A DNA stretch of 64,000 bases from Novisyntrophococcus fermenticellae (GTDB taxonomy: Bacteria > Bacillota > Clostridia > Lachnospirales > Lachnospiraceae), in contig NZ_CP076458.1 of assembly GCF_018866245.1 (NCBI RefSeq), forward strand, positions 868,001-932,000, read 5' to 3'. The position numbers and the translations under genes were made by a program. The notes beneath the pieces are model-generated. The model made no database searches, had not been told where the DNA came from, and saw only the letters and a program-made list of their open reading frames with translations. Shown in pieces: positions 17,695-26,215 of the stretch. Position 1 is the stretch's first letter. The number at the start of each line of letters is the position of its first letter.

Positions 17695-18723
17695 ATGTAT
17701 TTATTTAAACCATTTACGGTAAAAGATACGACGATGCGCAATAGAATCGTTATGCCTCCCATGTGCATGTACAGTGCAGGAAACGATGGCATGCCGACAG
17801 AGTTCCACTTTACACATTACACTTCACGTGCGGTAGGGCAGGTTGGATTGATTATCCTGGAGGCAACCGGTGTGCTGCCGTGCGGCCGTATTTCCGACCA
17901 TTGTCTCGGTCTATGGAATGAGAATCAGGCAAAGGCAATTGCCCCGATTGTTACTGCCTGCCAGAAACAGGGCGCAAAAGTAGCAATTCAGCTCAATCAT
18001 GCAGGACGTAAGTGCGAGGCACAGGAAGAAACAATTTATGCGCCCAGTGCTATTCCATTTGATCAGAATTCTCCGATGCCGAAAGAAATGACGGAAGACG
18101 ATATTCATGCCGTTGTCAATGCATTTGGAAGTGCTGCAAAGCGGGCATCCGAAATAGGATTTGATGCGCTTGAGATTCATGGAGCGCATGGCTATCTGCT
18201 CAGTGAATTCTTATCACCGTTGACAAATTACCGTACAGACAGTTATGGTGGAACAACGGAAAACAGATGTCGTATTTTGATTGAGGTGCTGCAGGCGGTG
18301 CGCCAGGTCTGGCCGGAGGGAAAACCGGTTTTGCTGCGTGTATCAGCCGAAGATTATGAGCAGGAGGGCATACATCCCGAGGAAATGATCAGAATTGTTG
18401 AATTGGTGAAGCCGTATATTGATGTGCTGGACGTCAGTACAGGTGGAGTAGTGCCTACACCTCCGGCTGCGATTTATCCCGGTTATCAGGTGAAGATTGC
18501 GGAGGAGCTGAAACGAGCCACCGGAATTCCGACAGTTACAGTCGGGCTGATTACAGAACCTCATCAGGCAGAGGAAATACTGGGTGAAGGCCGTGCAGAC
18601 CTCGTTGCACTTGGGCGAGAACTTCTGCGCAATCCATATTGGGTGCTTCATACGGCACGCGATTTGAACATCGAATACCCCTGGCCGGAACAGTATTTGC
18701 GCGGATTCAATACAAGAAAGTGA
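17695..18723 (+). CDS. namA: NADPH dehydrogenase NamA-type ene-reductase (Old Yellow Enzyme family)
   Basis: A 342-aa FMN-dependent oxidoreductase of the YqjM/NamA class that reduces C=C bonds of unsaturated carbonyls. Visible features are the N-terminal NRIVMPPMCMYSA (the Cys that tunes FMN), QLNHAGRKC, EIHGAHGYLLSEFLSPLTNYRTDSYGG split over residues 160-185, and VALGRELLRNPYW at the FMN phosphate site. GAAAGGAAGGG lies upstream of the ATG. It has its own upstream region and seems monocistronic. Confidence 0.9.
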   Translation: MYLFKPFTVKDTTMRNRIVMPPMCMYSAGNDGMPTEFHFTHYTSRAVGQVGLIILEATGVLPCGRISDHCLGLWNENQAKAIAPIVTACQKQGAKVAIQLNHAGRKCEAQEETIYAPSAIPFDQNSPMPKEMTEDDIHAVVNAFGSAAKRASEIGFDALEIHGAHGYLLSEFLSPLTNYRTDSYGGTTENRCRILIEVLQAVRQVWPEGKPVLLRVSAEDYEQEGIHPEEMIRIVELVKPYIDVLDVSTGGVVPTPPAAIYPGYQVKIAEELKRATGIPTVTVGLITEPHQAEEILGEGRADLVALGRELLRNPYWVLHTARDLNIEYPWPEQYLRGFNTRK

Positions 18724-18861
18724 AGGTAAACAAGATGGATGATTTCAAGAAAATTGAGATAAAGGAAAAGTCAGCCAAAACAGGGGAAGAGTTTGAACAG
18801 TGGACGACTGGCTTAAGAAGAGTGTGAAGGAGTGGGCTTAACGCAGGGAATAAAAGGAGGC

Positions 18862-18912
18862 TGTACAATAGCCGGGTGCTTTCAAAAATAAAAGTCATCC
18901 GGCTATTGTACA
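18862..18912. repeat. Long inverted repeat (17-bp arms)
   Basis: TGTACAATAGCCGGGTG (18862-18878) pairs with CATCCGGCTATTGTACA (18896-18912) with one weak pair and a 17-base loop. No T-run follows on the + strand. It may end the namA transcript, or be an intergenic palindromic element. Confidence 0.6.
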
Positions 18913-18975
18913 TATTGATCTTGATATCTGCCTACATAGTAATTACAAGGTCATCTGCTCCCCAAATTGTGGTCT

Positions 18976-19409
18976 TCAGATTTCCAACCTTTTTGCATCC
19001 TCAATTATATGAATATGTTCGTTATCTTCACTAACTAAGCTGACATCTGGATTATAACCTATGGAAGTAATCACACTATCTGCTTCGATTGTTTTGGTTC
19101 CCTCTGCAGTTTTGATTATAATACTTTTATCAGCGATTTCAACTAAGCTGCTTTCTAAATAAACCGGTATTTTATGATATCTGATTAATTCTCTCAGCAT
19201 ATTAGAGTTTGCTGCGCTTACGCCCATTACTTTAACAATATCATCCAGCATTTCAACGATATATGGTTTCTTTCCCTGAAGTACAAGTTCATAGGCTATT
19301 TCACATCCGGTAAGACCACCACCAATAATGGCAATCTTTTCTCCCACTTTTTTCTCATCAACCAGGAAATCAATTGCGCTTATAGCTTTTTTGCTTCCCA
19401 GGTGGTCCT
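18976..19409 (-). pseudogene. Fragment of an NADH:flavin oxidoreductase (BaiCD/FadH-like), pyridine-nucleotide domain
   Basis: On the minus strand an open frame from about 19402 reads AISAIDFLVDEKKVGEKIAIIGGGLTGCEIAYEL. It holds the NADH-binding GGGLTGCE fingerprint and a later ITSIGYNPD motif, then stops soon after. This is the C-terminal Rossmann part of the two-domain 2,4-dienoyl-CoA reductase/BaiCD family, whose full length is about 640-670 aa. The N-terminal FMN barrel and the extreme C-terminus are missing, and no ribosome binding site is present, so it is a relic. It lies next to namA, an FMN-barrel relative. Confidence 0.75.
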
Positions 19410-19456
19410 AAGATGTTTAAAGAGGTCTGACAATATAAAGATTATTTATGTTTTTC

Positions 19457-19485
19457 GTGACATATCAGATATATTGCATTATAAT
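19457..19485 (+). promoter_or_regulatory. Sigma-A promoter for the 72-aa protein
   Basis: GTGACA (19457-19462), a 17-base spacer and TATAAT (19480-19485), 34 bases before the next start codon. Confidence 0.55.
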
Positions 19486-19519
19486 GAAGAAAAAAGCAAA
19501 CTGAAGGAGGTAAATTTAT

Positions 19520-19738
19520 ATGAAATATGAGTTGATTCACGAAGTCTATGATCTTTGCAACGGGCGTCCGGATTCGGAAATTGAAGACATTGAGACTGAT
19601 AATCTTGATACGTATCTGAAAGGACGGATAAGCAAAGCCTCCACGTATGAGAGAGAAGAGAGGGAAGATGATTCAGTGCTCTATACGGTTATGACGAATG
19701 GGCAAAAAGAAAGATATATTTTTTCACCTATAAACTAA
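19520..19738 (+). CDS. Small protein of unknown function
   Basis: A 72-aa, mostly acidic, soluble protein starting MKYELIHEVYDLCNGRP. GGAGGT is well spaced before the ATG, a promoter lies upstream and a terminator downstream, so it looks like a real single-gene unit. I do not recognise the family. The short beta-rich end (VLYTVMTNGQKERYIF) suggests a compact fold. Confidence 0.65.
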   Translation: MKYELIHEVYDLCNGRPDSEIEDIETDNLDTYLKGRISKASTYEREEREDDSVLYTVMTNGQKERYIFSPIN

Positions 19739-19799
19739 AACATATAAAACGAAAGCTACATTTACATGAAGGAGCTGGCGCAGCGGTTTGATTTAAATC

Positions 19800-19818
19800 A
19801 GCTGTGCACAGCTTTTTT
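19800..19818 (+). terminator. Terminator after the 72-aa protein
   Basis: AGCTGTGCACAGCT is a 14-base perfect palindrome ending in TTTTTT (19813-19818). Confidence 0.5.
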
Positions 19819-19908
19819 GTTGTCTGAAAAATCGACAACATGCATGAAACAGGTAAAAAAAATTACATATACGTGGTCAAAAAAATCATACGAGTGAAAA
19901 AAATCTTT

Positions 19909-19917
19909 TGATATAAT
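19909..19917 (+). promoter_or_regulatory. Extended -10 promoter for the sugar operon
   Basis: TG-A-TATAAT at 19909-19917 is an extended -10 element about 100 bases before the first operon gene. No good -35 box sits 17 bases upstream, as is common for extended -10 promoters. Confidence 0.45.
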
Positions 19918-20017
19918 GTAATTATTCCATACAAGATGTATTGAAAAAGCCTTGTTATTAAAAAAAACAACTATAAGACGTAAAGGTCGGGCGAAAAATG
20001 AAGGAGGGATTTTACGT

Positions 20018-21103
20018 ATGGCAGCAAAAGTAATCAGAGTAGGTGTTGTAGGGTGCGGGGGCATTGCCAACGTACATATGAAGGGTATCAACGCAAGCAG
20101 GGATTTGAGCCTGGCGGCGATTTGCGATATTCTTCCCGAGAGAATGGAGGAAAAAGGAAAGCTCTACGGAGTGGAGGAGAAAAACTGGTTCGAGAGCTAC
20201 ACAGAAATGATGGATTCCGGTCTGGTGGATGCAATTACAGTAGCCACACCAAATGATATTCATTATGAAGTGACAATGGCCGCAATCAAACGTGGAATTC
20301 CGTTTGCGGTGGAAAAACCGGTTTGTAACTCAGAGGTTGAGGTTCAAAGGCTGCTTGATTTGGCAGAAGAAAAAAAGATTCCACATATGGTGAACTTTTC
20401 TTATCGCTTTAAAAGTGCAGCACGCTATGCAAGAGAAATCGTTCAGAGTGGCCAGTTAGGAACTATCTACCATATAAATGGAGAATATCTGCAGTCATGG
20501 GGACTAAACGGTGCATCAAAAGATGGAGAGATGACACCTCTTGTATGGAGGTTTATAAAAGAACATACGGGTTCAGGAGCTTTAGGGGATTTGGGATGTC
20601 ATCTGATGGATCTGGTACGCTTTATCACCGGAAAAGAATTCGTATATTTTCATGCGGATGCAGATACCTTTATTAAACAGCGTCCGAAAATTGATGAAAG
20701 TGGTATGGGGGATGTTACGGTAGATGATTATATCACCATCGCAGGGCAGCTGGAAGATAAAATAGCCACCGCTTTGAACATTACACGTTTTGCCTATGGG
20801 CGTGGAAATTATCAGAGAGTGGAAGTATACGGTGAAAAAGGAGCACTTCGTTACAACCTGGAAGATGAGACGGGGGATACTCTTGAAATTAATATAGGAA
20901 ATCGCCCGATGCGTGATGGCCATTGCTTTAGGACTGTACCGATACCGGAGAGATGCTTCAGTGATCAGTTACAGAGCTTTGCAGATATCATTAACGGAAC
21001 AGGGGATGGCCTTGCGGCAACCTTAGCAGACGGAGTTGTGAATGCACGGCTGGTTGATAAGACACTGGAAGCAGTTGAAACAGGTTCCAAGATTGTTATT
21101 TAA
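20018..21103 (+). CDS. Gfo/Idh/MocA family oxidoreductase
   Basis: A 361-aa NAD(P)-dependent sugar dehydrogenase. The N-terminal VGVVGCGGIANVH is the dinucleotide-binding loop, EKPVCNSEVE contains the family Lys of the EKP motif, and GSGALGDLGCHLMDLVRF holds the catalytic-region Asp/His. The start at 20018 is chosen over an upstream in-frame codon because AAGGAGGG lies 9-10 bases before it. First gene of a 14-gene operon with a second family member and a ThuA-like protein; in other bacteria such sets oxidise and re-reduce sugars through keto intermediates. The substrate is unknown. Confidence 0.9.
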   Translation: MAAKVIRVGVVGCGGIANVHMKGINASRDLSLAAICDILPERMEEKGKLYGVEEKNWFESYTEMMDSGLVDAITVATPNDIHYEVTMAAIKRGIPFAVEKPVCNSEVEVQRLLDLAEEKKIPHMVNFSYRFKSAARYAREIVQSGQLGTIYHINGEYLQSWGLNGASKDGEMTPLVWRFIKEHTGSGALGDLGCHLMDLVRFITGKEFVYFHADADTFIKQRPKIDESGMGDVTVDDYITIAGQLEDKIATALNITRFAYGRGNYQRVEVYGEKGALRYNLEDETGDTLEINIGNRPMRDGHCFRTVPIPERCFSDQLQSFADIINGTGDGLAATLADGVVNARLVDKTLEAVETGSKIVI

Positions 21104-21127
21104 AATAAATGCAGGAGGAGGTTGTAT

Positions 21128-22192
21128 ATGCGGCATAATTTAGCAATGATTGGTTTCGGCGGTATGGGTCACTGGCATTATGATCTGATTAAAACTATTG
21201 ATGACCTGTCAGTTACAGGTGTCTACGACATTGATAAAAAACAGCAGGAAGATGCCAAAAATAAAGGACTCGTGGCTTATCAAAGCATGGAAGAGCTTCT
21301 GGCAGATGAATGTGTTGACATTGTAGTCGTAGCAACTCCGAACGATCTACACAAACCGTTCAGCATTCGGGCACTGGAAGCAGGTAAAAATGTTGTATGT
21401 GAGAAGCCGGCAGCTATGTCAGGCGAGGAAGTAAGAGATATGATGGAGGCTGCCAAAAGGACCGGAAGGTTTTTGACTATTCATCAAAATCGTCGTTGGG
21501 ATCAGGACTACCTGATGGTGCGGGATTTGATTCAGACGGATAAACTTGGGGATATCTTCCGTATTGAATCGCGTGTGCATGGTTCTATAGGTATTCCTGC
21601 GGATCAGTGGCGCCAGTTCAAGGAGCACGGTGGAGGAATGGTACTCGACTGGGGTGTCCATCTGTTTGATCAGGTGGTGCAGATGTTTCCTGACCAGAAA
21701 ATCAAGAAGGTTTACGCAACGCTCACTCATGTGACCAATCTTATGGTAGACGACGGTTTCACTGTGGAACTTACCATGGAGTCAGGAGTTAAAGTTCTGG
21801 TTGAGGCAGGTACCAGCAATTTCATACCCTTGCCACGTTGGTATGTATGTGGTTCCAATGGTACAGCGAAAATCGATAAATTTGCAGTTCCCGGGACAAT
21901 TGTGCGTGCGCGCGGAAATGGAAAGAAGGATGTAATACCGGTACTTACGGCAGCGGGGCCGACAAAGACCATGGCTCCCCGCAAAGAGGAAAATATCATA
22001 AAAGAAGATTTACCGCTTGCAGACAGCGATGTCAGGGACTTTTACCGGAATGTCATGAAGGTTATTGAAGGCAAGGAGAAAAGCCTGATTAAGATGGAAG
22101 AAGTATTGCGGATTATGACCCTGATGGAAGCCGTTTTTGAATCAGGAAATACCGGTAAAGCCGTATGCTTCGAAGATTCCTATGATAGGTAA
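21128..22192 (+). CDS. Gfo/Idh/MocA family oxidoreductase (second in operon)
   Basis: A 354-aa relative of the preceding gene with nucleotide loop MIGFGGMGHWH, EKPAAMSGEEV and GGGMVLDWGVHLFDQV (the Asp/His active-site block). The two proteins are clearly diverged, so this is not a recent duplication; they probably act at different steps. The ATG at 21128 is used, with CAGGAGGAGG just upstream, not an in-frame TTG two codons earlier. It is 24 bases after the first oxidoreductase. Confidence 0.9.
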   Translation: MRHNLAMIGFGGMGHWHYDLIKTIDDLSVTGVYDIDKKQQEDAKNKGLVAYQSMEELLADECVDIVVVATPNDLHKPFSIRALEAGKNVVCEKPAAMSGEEVRDMMEAAKRTGRFLTIHQNRRWDQDYLMVRDLIQTDKLGDIFRIESRVHGSIGIPADQWRQFKEHGGGMVLDWGVHLFDQVVQMFPDQKIKKVYATLTHVTNLMVDDGFTVELTMESGVKVLVEAGTSNFIPLPRWYVCGSNGTAKIDKFAVPGTIVRARGNGKKDVIPVLTAAGPTKTMAPRKEENIIKEDLPLADSDVRDFYRNVMKVIEGKEKSLIKMEEVLRIMTLMEAVFESGNTGKAVCFEDSYDR

Positions 22193-22257
22193 AATCAAAC
22201 AGGATTTCTATAAAACAAAAGCAATGATACTATTATTTCAATAAGGAGAAATTTATA

Positions 22258-23058
22258 ATGGATAGAAAAATCAATGTAACAATCTACAATGAAAATTTTC
22301 ATGAGACAACAAAACCGGCCCTTAAAAGCATCTATCCGGAAAGTATTCATGGAGCACTCAAAAGTTTTCTTGAAAAAGACGATGCTATTGGAAATATTCG
22401 CATTGCAACGCTTTACGATCACGCAGAGGTGCTGACTCAGGAAGCAATGGATGATACGGATGTTCTGATCTGGTGGGGGCACGCAAAGCACGATAAAGTC
22501 TGTGATGAGGTTGTCGATCGGTGCGCAAAACGTGTTATTGACGGTATGGGACTTATTGTTCTTCATTCCGGACATGCATCAAAACTGTTTCAGAAGCTTA
22601 TGGGGACGGAGACTTACATGCTTCGCTGGCGTGAGGCCGGTGAAAAGGCACGGCTTTGGAATCTGGCACCAAATCATCCGATTACTAAAGGAATAAAAGA
22701 AACATTTACGGTGCCACACGATGAGACATATGGTGAGCCATTTGGTATTCCGAATCCCGACCAGATTATTTTCCTGTCCTGGTATCAGGGAGGTGAGGTA
22801 TTTCGCAGTGGATGTACATGGCGAAGAGGTGAAGGGAACATCTTCTATCTGCAAAACGGACATGAAACTTTCCCTGTTTATTATCAGCCGGAAATACAGA
22901 CGATTATTACGAATGCCGTAAAATGGGCTTGCCCGGTGAACCGCATCTGTAAAATTGACCGTGGAGGATCAAATACACCTGCACTGGAAAAATACGAGCT
23001 GGAAGATCATAATTTCCTTCTTTTGGATGAAAATGATCACCCTGCAAATCAGAAATAA
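22258..23058 (+). CDS. ThuA-domain protein (trehalose-utilisation type)
   Basis: A 266-aa protein with the ThuA glutamine-amidotransferase-like fold: early VTIYNENFHE, DVLIWWGHAKHD (about residues 67-78), GLIVLHSGHASKLF and the C-terminal GNIFYLQNGHETFPVYY. In other bacteria ThuA proteins work with Gfo/Idh/MocA dehydrogenases on keto-sugars or disaccharides, which fits the two genes before it. The reaction here is not known. AAGGAGAAAT precedes the ATG. Confidence 0.85.
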   Translation: MDRKINVTIYNENFHETTKPALKSIYPESIHGALKSFLEKDDAIGNIRIATLYDHAEVLTQEAMDDTDVLIWWGHAKHDKVCDEVVDRCAKRVIDGMGLIVLHSGHASKLFQKLMGTETYMLRWREAGEKARLWNLAPNHPITKGIKETFTVPHDETYGEPFGIPNPDQIIFLSWYQGGEVFRSGCTWRRGEGNIFYLQNGHETFPVYYQPEIQTIITNAVKWACPVNRICKIDRGGSNTPALEKYELEDHNFLLLDENDHPANQK

Positions 23059-23097
23059 AAATAAAATTATATAGGATTATATATAAGGGAGGTTTCT

Positions 23098-24408
23098 ATG
23101 AAAATATCCAGAAAACTAATCGCCGGGTTCATGACAATGACAATGCTCTTTACTGCAGCAGCTTGTGGGGGAACAGATAGCAAAGATACGGCAAATGGGG
23201 ATACAGCCGGAGACGAAACAACAGGAAGTAAGTCAGCTGCAGGTAATGGAGATGTGATTGAGATTGAGTTTGTTCAGGGCAAAAGGGAAGCAGGGGAAAC
23301 ATATGACAAGGTTATTGCAGCATTTGAAGCGAAGAATCCAGGAATCAAAATAAAACAGAATCTTGTTCCGGACGCAGATCAGGTGCTCATGACAAGAGCA
23401 AGCAGTGATAATCTGCCCGATATCTTTAACCATTGGCCAACGAATGCACAGTTTATTCAGTTCGAAAATGAGGGGCTTCTTCTGGATCTGTCCGATAAGG
23501 ATTATCTTTCAACCGTAAACAGTACATATCTTGATTCTCTGAAGACGGATAAAGGACTTTTTATGATTCCATATAATTTGAATTTCATGGGTCTGTATTA
23601 TAATGTGGACAAATTTGAAGAGGCAGGATTTAAACCGCCGACAACATGGCAAGAATTGATTGACATTGCAGAGAAGATTAAAGAAAAAGGGGAAACTGCT
23701 TTTGTACTGCCTGGCAAAGAAACGTGGGTGATTTCACAGCTTTGGGGAAATATTGAGAGCAAAGATCTGGGTGATCACAAAGATATTTACGCTAAGATGA
23801 ACAAGGGTGAAGCGGATTTTACCACCTATCCGGAGTATAAAACTTCACTGGAAAAGATGGTGCAACTTATGGACTATGCGAGTGAGGACTCTCTTGCACT
23901 CGGATATGAGCAGGGAATTAATGAGTTTGCCACAGGAAAAGCATGGATGTTCCCTCAGGGGAGCTGGGCTTTACCAGCCATTTTAAAGAGCAATCCGGAC
24001 ATGAATGTAGCAATGACTATGATGCCGAATGATGCAGGAGATATGAAGGCAGTCATTGCACCGGATACCGGCTTATGTGTAAATGCAAAAATGAAGGATG
24101 ACCCAAAGAAAATGGAGGCAATTGATAAGTTTCTTGCATTTTGCGTAAGCGAGGAAGGTGCACAGATTTATACGGATAATGATAAGAGTCCTTCCTGCGT
24201 TGATGGTATAAGCTTTGATGTACCGCAGTTCAAAGAATTCTTTGACTATGTAGACGCACATGGTTCTGTATCTGATGCAGCTCCTACACCGACCGGCTTT
24301 GAGGATACAAAGCGAAGTAAATTACAAGGTGTACTCCTTGGCGGGGGTATAGACGCATTCCTTAAGGAACTGTCAGCAGATTACAAAGATTCTTTATCTG
24401 CGAATTAG
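23098..24408 (+). CDS. Sugar ABC transporter substrate-binding lipoprotein
   Basis: A 436-aa extracellular binding protein of the CUT1 type. A lipoprotein signal is visible with the lipid-attachment Cys23 in LFTAAACGG, then a low-complexity Gly/Ser/Asp linker and the mature fold (VIEIEFVQGKREAG...). Motifs such as GKAWMFPQGSWALPAI and AFCVSEEGAQIY are typical. It delivers a sugar or oligosaccharide to the two permeases that follow at 24424 and 25331. GGGAGGTTTCT precedes the ATG. Confidence 0.92.
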   Translation: MKISRKLIAGFMTMTMLFTAAACGGTDSKDTANGDTAGDETTGSKSAAGNGDVIEIEFVQGKREAGETYDKVIAAFEAKNPGIKIKQNLVPDADQVLMTRASSDNLPDIFNHWPTNAQFIQFENEGLLLDLSDKDYLSTVNSTYLDSLKTDKGLFMIPYNLNFMGLYYNVDKFEEAGFKPPTTWQELIDIAEKIKEKGETAFVLPGKETWVISQLWGNIESKDLGDHKDIYAKMNKGEADFTTYPEYKTSLEKMVQLMDYASEDSLALGYEQGINEFATGKAWMFPQGSWALPAILKSNPDMNVAMTMMPNDAGDMKAVIAPDTGLCVNAKMKDDPKKMEAIDKFLAFCVSEEGAQIYTDNDKSPSCVDGISFDVPQFKEFFDYVDAHGSVSDAAPTPTGFEDTKRSKLQGVLLGGGIDAFLKELSADYKDSLSAN

Positions 24409-24423
24409 AGAGTTGGTGATTAG

Positions 24424-25329
24424 ATGAACAGAATAGGAAATAGAGATAATAACCGCAGAGCCAACGCCGAGAGACGAAGTACGATGTTTCTGTTTACGCT
24501 GCCGACCATGATTCTTTATGTGGTATTCTTCCTGGTTACCATGGCAATTGGGTTATATTATAGTTTTACAGACTGGAACGGGTTGTCAAAAGAATACTCT
24601 ATCATAGGACTGAAAAATTACACGTCGGTCTTAACGGATTACCGCTTTGGAAAGGCTTTGCTTTTTAATATCAAATATACTGCGGCTATAGTGATTGGTA
24701 TTACTGTTGTTGCTCTGGTATGTGCGCTTGCGCTGAACAATGTGAAACGTTTTTCCACATTTTTCCGATCTGTTTATTTTATTCCTGCGGTCATCAGTAT
24801 GCTGACCGTGGGACTTATCTGGAACGAACTGTTTCTGAGAGCACTGCCGCTGGTGGGACAGGCATTGGGAATCAAGGCTTTATCCAGCAGCATTCTGGCA
24901 AATATGAAACTGGCATTCTGGGGAATTTTGATTGTAAATCTGTGGCAAGGCTGTGCACAGCCAATGGTGTTGTTTCTGGCAGGCCTGCAGAGTATCCCTT
25001 CCGATTTGTACGAAGCGGCTACTATGGATGGCGCAAGCAGATGGGCACGTTTTCGAAATGTTACACTACCATATCTTCTTCCGACGTTAAACATAGTAGT
25101 TATCACGCAGACGAAGGCAGGACTTACCATATTCGACTATATTAAGGTGATGACAAACGGAGGACCTGCACAGTCCACAGAGGCGGTCGGACTGTTGATT
25201 TACCGGCATGCGGTTGCGGAGGGAAAATTCAGCCGGTCCATTGCGGAATCGATGGTATTATTCGTGATCGTGGCTGCAGTTGCGGCATTATCGTTAAAAA
25301 TAACCAATAAAAGTCAGGTAGGTGAGTAG
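24424..25329 (+). CDS. Sugar ABC transporter permease (MalF-like)
   Basis: A 301-aa inner-membrane protein with six hydrophobic segments. The EAA loop is at about residues 196-220 (LYEAATMDGASRWARFRNVTLPYL) and PTMILYVVFFLV forms the first helix. It pairs with the MalG-like subunit next door and overlaps its alternative GTG start, so the two are coupled. It begins 15 bases after the binding-protein stop. Confidence 0.92.
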   Translation: MNRIGNRDNNRRANAERRSTMFLFTLPTMILYVVFFLVTMAIGLYYSFTDWNGLSKEYSIIGLKNYTSVLTDYRFGKALLFNIKYTAAIVIGITVVALVCALALNNVKRFSTFFRSVYFIPAVISMLTVGLIWNELFLRALPLVGQALGIKALSSSILANMKLAFWGILIVNLWQGCAQPMVLFLAGLQSIPSDLYEAATMDGASRWARFRNVTLPYLLPTLNIVVITQTKAGLTIFDYIKVMTNGGPAQSTEAVGLLIYRHAVAEGKFSRSIAESMVLFVIVAAVAALSLKITNKSQVGE

Positions 25330-25330
25330 T

Positions 25331-26173
25331 ATGGGTAAAAGTAAAGGCAGTGTAATGATGAAAGCCGTATGCTATATTTTTCTCCTGGCGGGTTTGCTGG
25401 TAATCTTATATCCGCTGTTTTTAACAGTTATTACTGCATTTAAAACACCGGCAGAGTCCGCCGAGAATTTCTTTGCATTACCAAGTGGATTGAATTTTGA
25501 AAACTTTATCAATGTTTTTCAAAAAGGAAATGCAGGTTTATCGTTTTTGAACTCGTTCAAGGTAACCGTCACATCGGTCGCATTAATCCTTATAACGATA
25601 CCGATGTGTGGGTATGCAATTGCGAGAAGCATGGATCGCAGCAAGTATTATCGCAATATCTATTATGTACTGCTTATAGGAATTTTCGTTCCTTTTCAGG
25701 TCATCATGGTACCTCTTGTTATGTATCTGGGGAGAATGAATTTGTGCAGCATACCGGGACTGGTTATCATGCACGTAACCTTAGCTTCGTCGCAGGGCGT
25801 ATTTTTAATTGTCAATTATGTAAAAGCTGTTCCCAGAGATCTGGAAGAAGCATCCTATATCGATGGATGTACGACGTTCTCAGGGTATGTAAAGGTGGTG
25901 CTGCCGCTGATCAAGCCAATACTTGCAACAATTATGGTTTTGAATGTTTTATGGGTCTGGAATGACTTTCAAATGCCGCTGCTTTTACTAAACCGCTCTC
26001 CGGAGATGTTTACACTGCCGCTGTTTCAGTATAATTTTACAGGGCAATATACAAACGATTACAACATGGCCTTTGCATCTTTTTTAGTTTCGATGATACC
26101 TGTTTTAGTAATCTATGCCTTTGCACAGAAGCATATTATATCAGGGTTGACCCAGGGAGCAGTAAAATCATGA
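25331..26173 (+). CDS. Sugar ABC transporter permease (MalG-like)
   Basis: A 280-aa permease with six helices and the EAA loop LEEASYIDGCTTFSGYVKVV. It ends GLTQGAVKS, typical of MalG-type subunits. The ATG at 25331 follows the previous stop by one base, with AGGTGAG a few bases upstream; an in-frame GTG at 25322 overlapping the previous gene is the alternative start (283 aa). No ATPase gene is present in the operon. Confidence 0.9.
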   Translation: MGKSKGSVMMKAVCYIFLLAGLLVILYPLFLTVITAFKTPAESAENFFALPSGLNFENFINVFQKGNAGLSFLNSFKVTVTSVALILITIPMCGYAIARSMDRSKYYRNIYYVLLIGIFVPFQVIMVPLVMYLGRMNLCSIPGLVIMHVTLASSQGVFLIVNYVKAVPRDLEEASYIDGCTTFSGYVKVVLPLIKPILATIMVLNVLWVWNDFQMPLLLLNRSPEMFTLPLFQYNFTGQYTNDYNMAFASFLVSMIPVLVIYAFAQKHIISGLTQGAVKS

Positions 26174-26215
26174 TTTTCGGATCGGGCTGGAAAATCTGCA
26201 AGGGGAATCTATATC

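Noticed and set aside
18735..18827. A 30-aa open frame (MDDFKKIEIKEKSAKTG...) after namA.
   Set aside because: Very short and without a ribosome binding site of the expected type; it reads like a remnant.
24720..26000. Overlapping + strand frames inside the permease genes (24720-25145, 25606-25965).
   Set aside because: Shadows of the permease genes with Cys/Arg-rich, low-plausibility translations.
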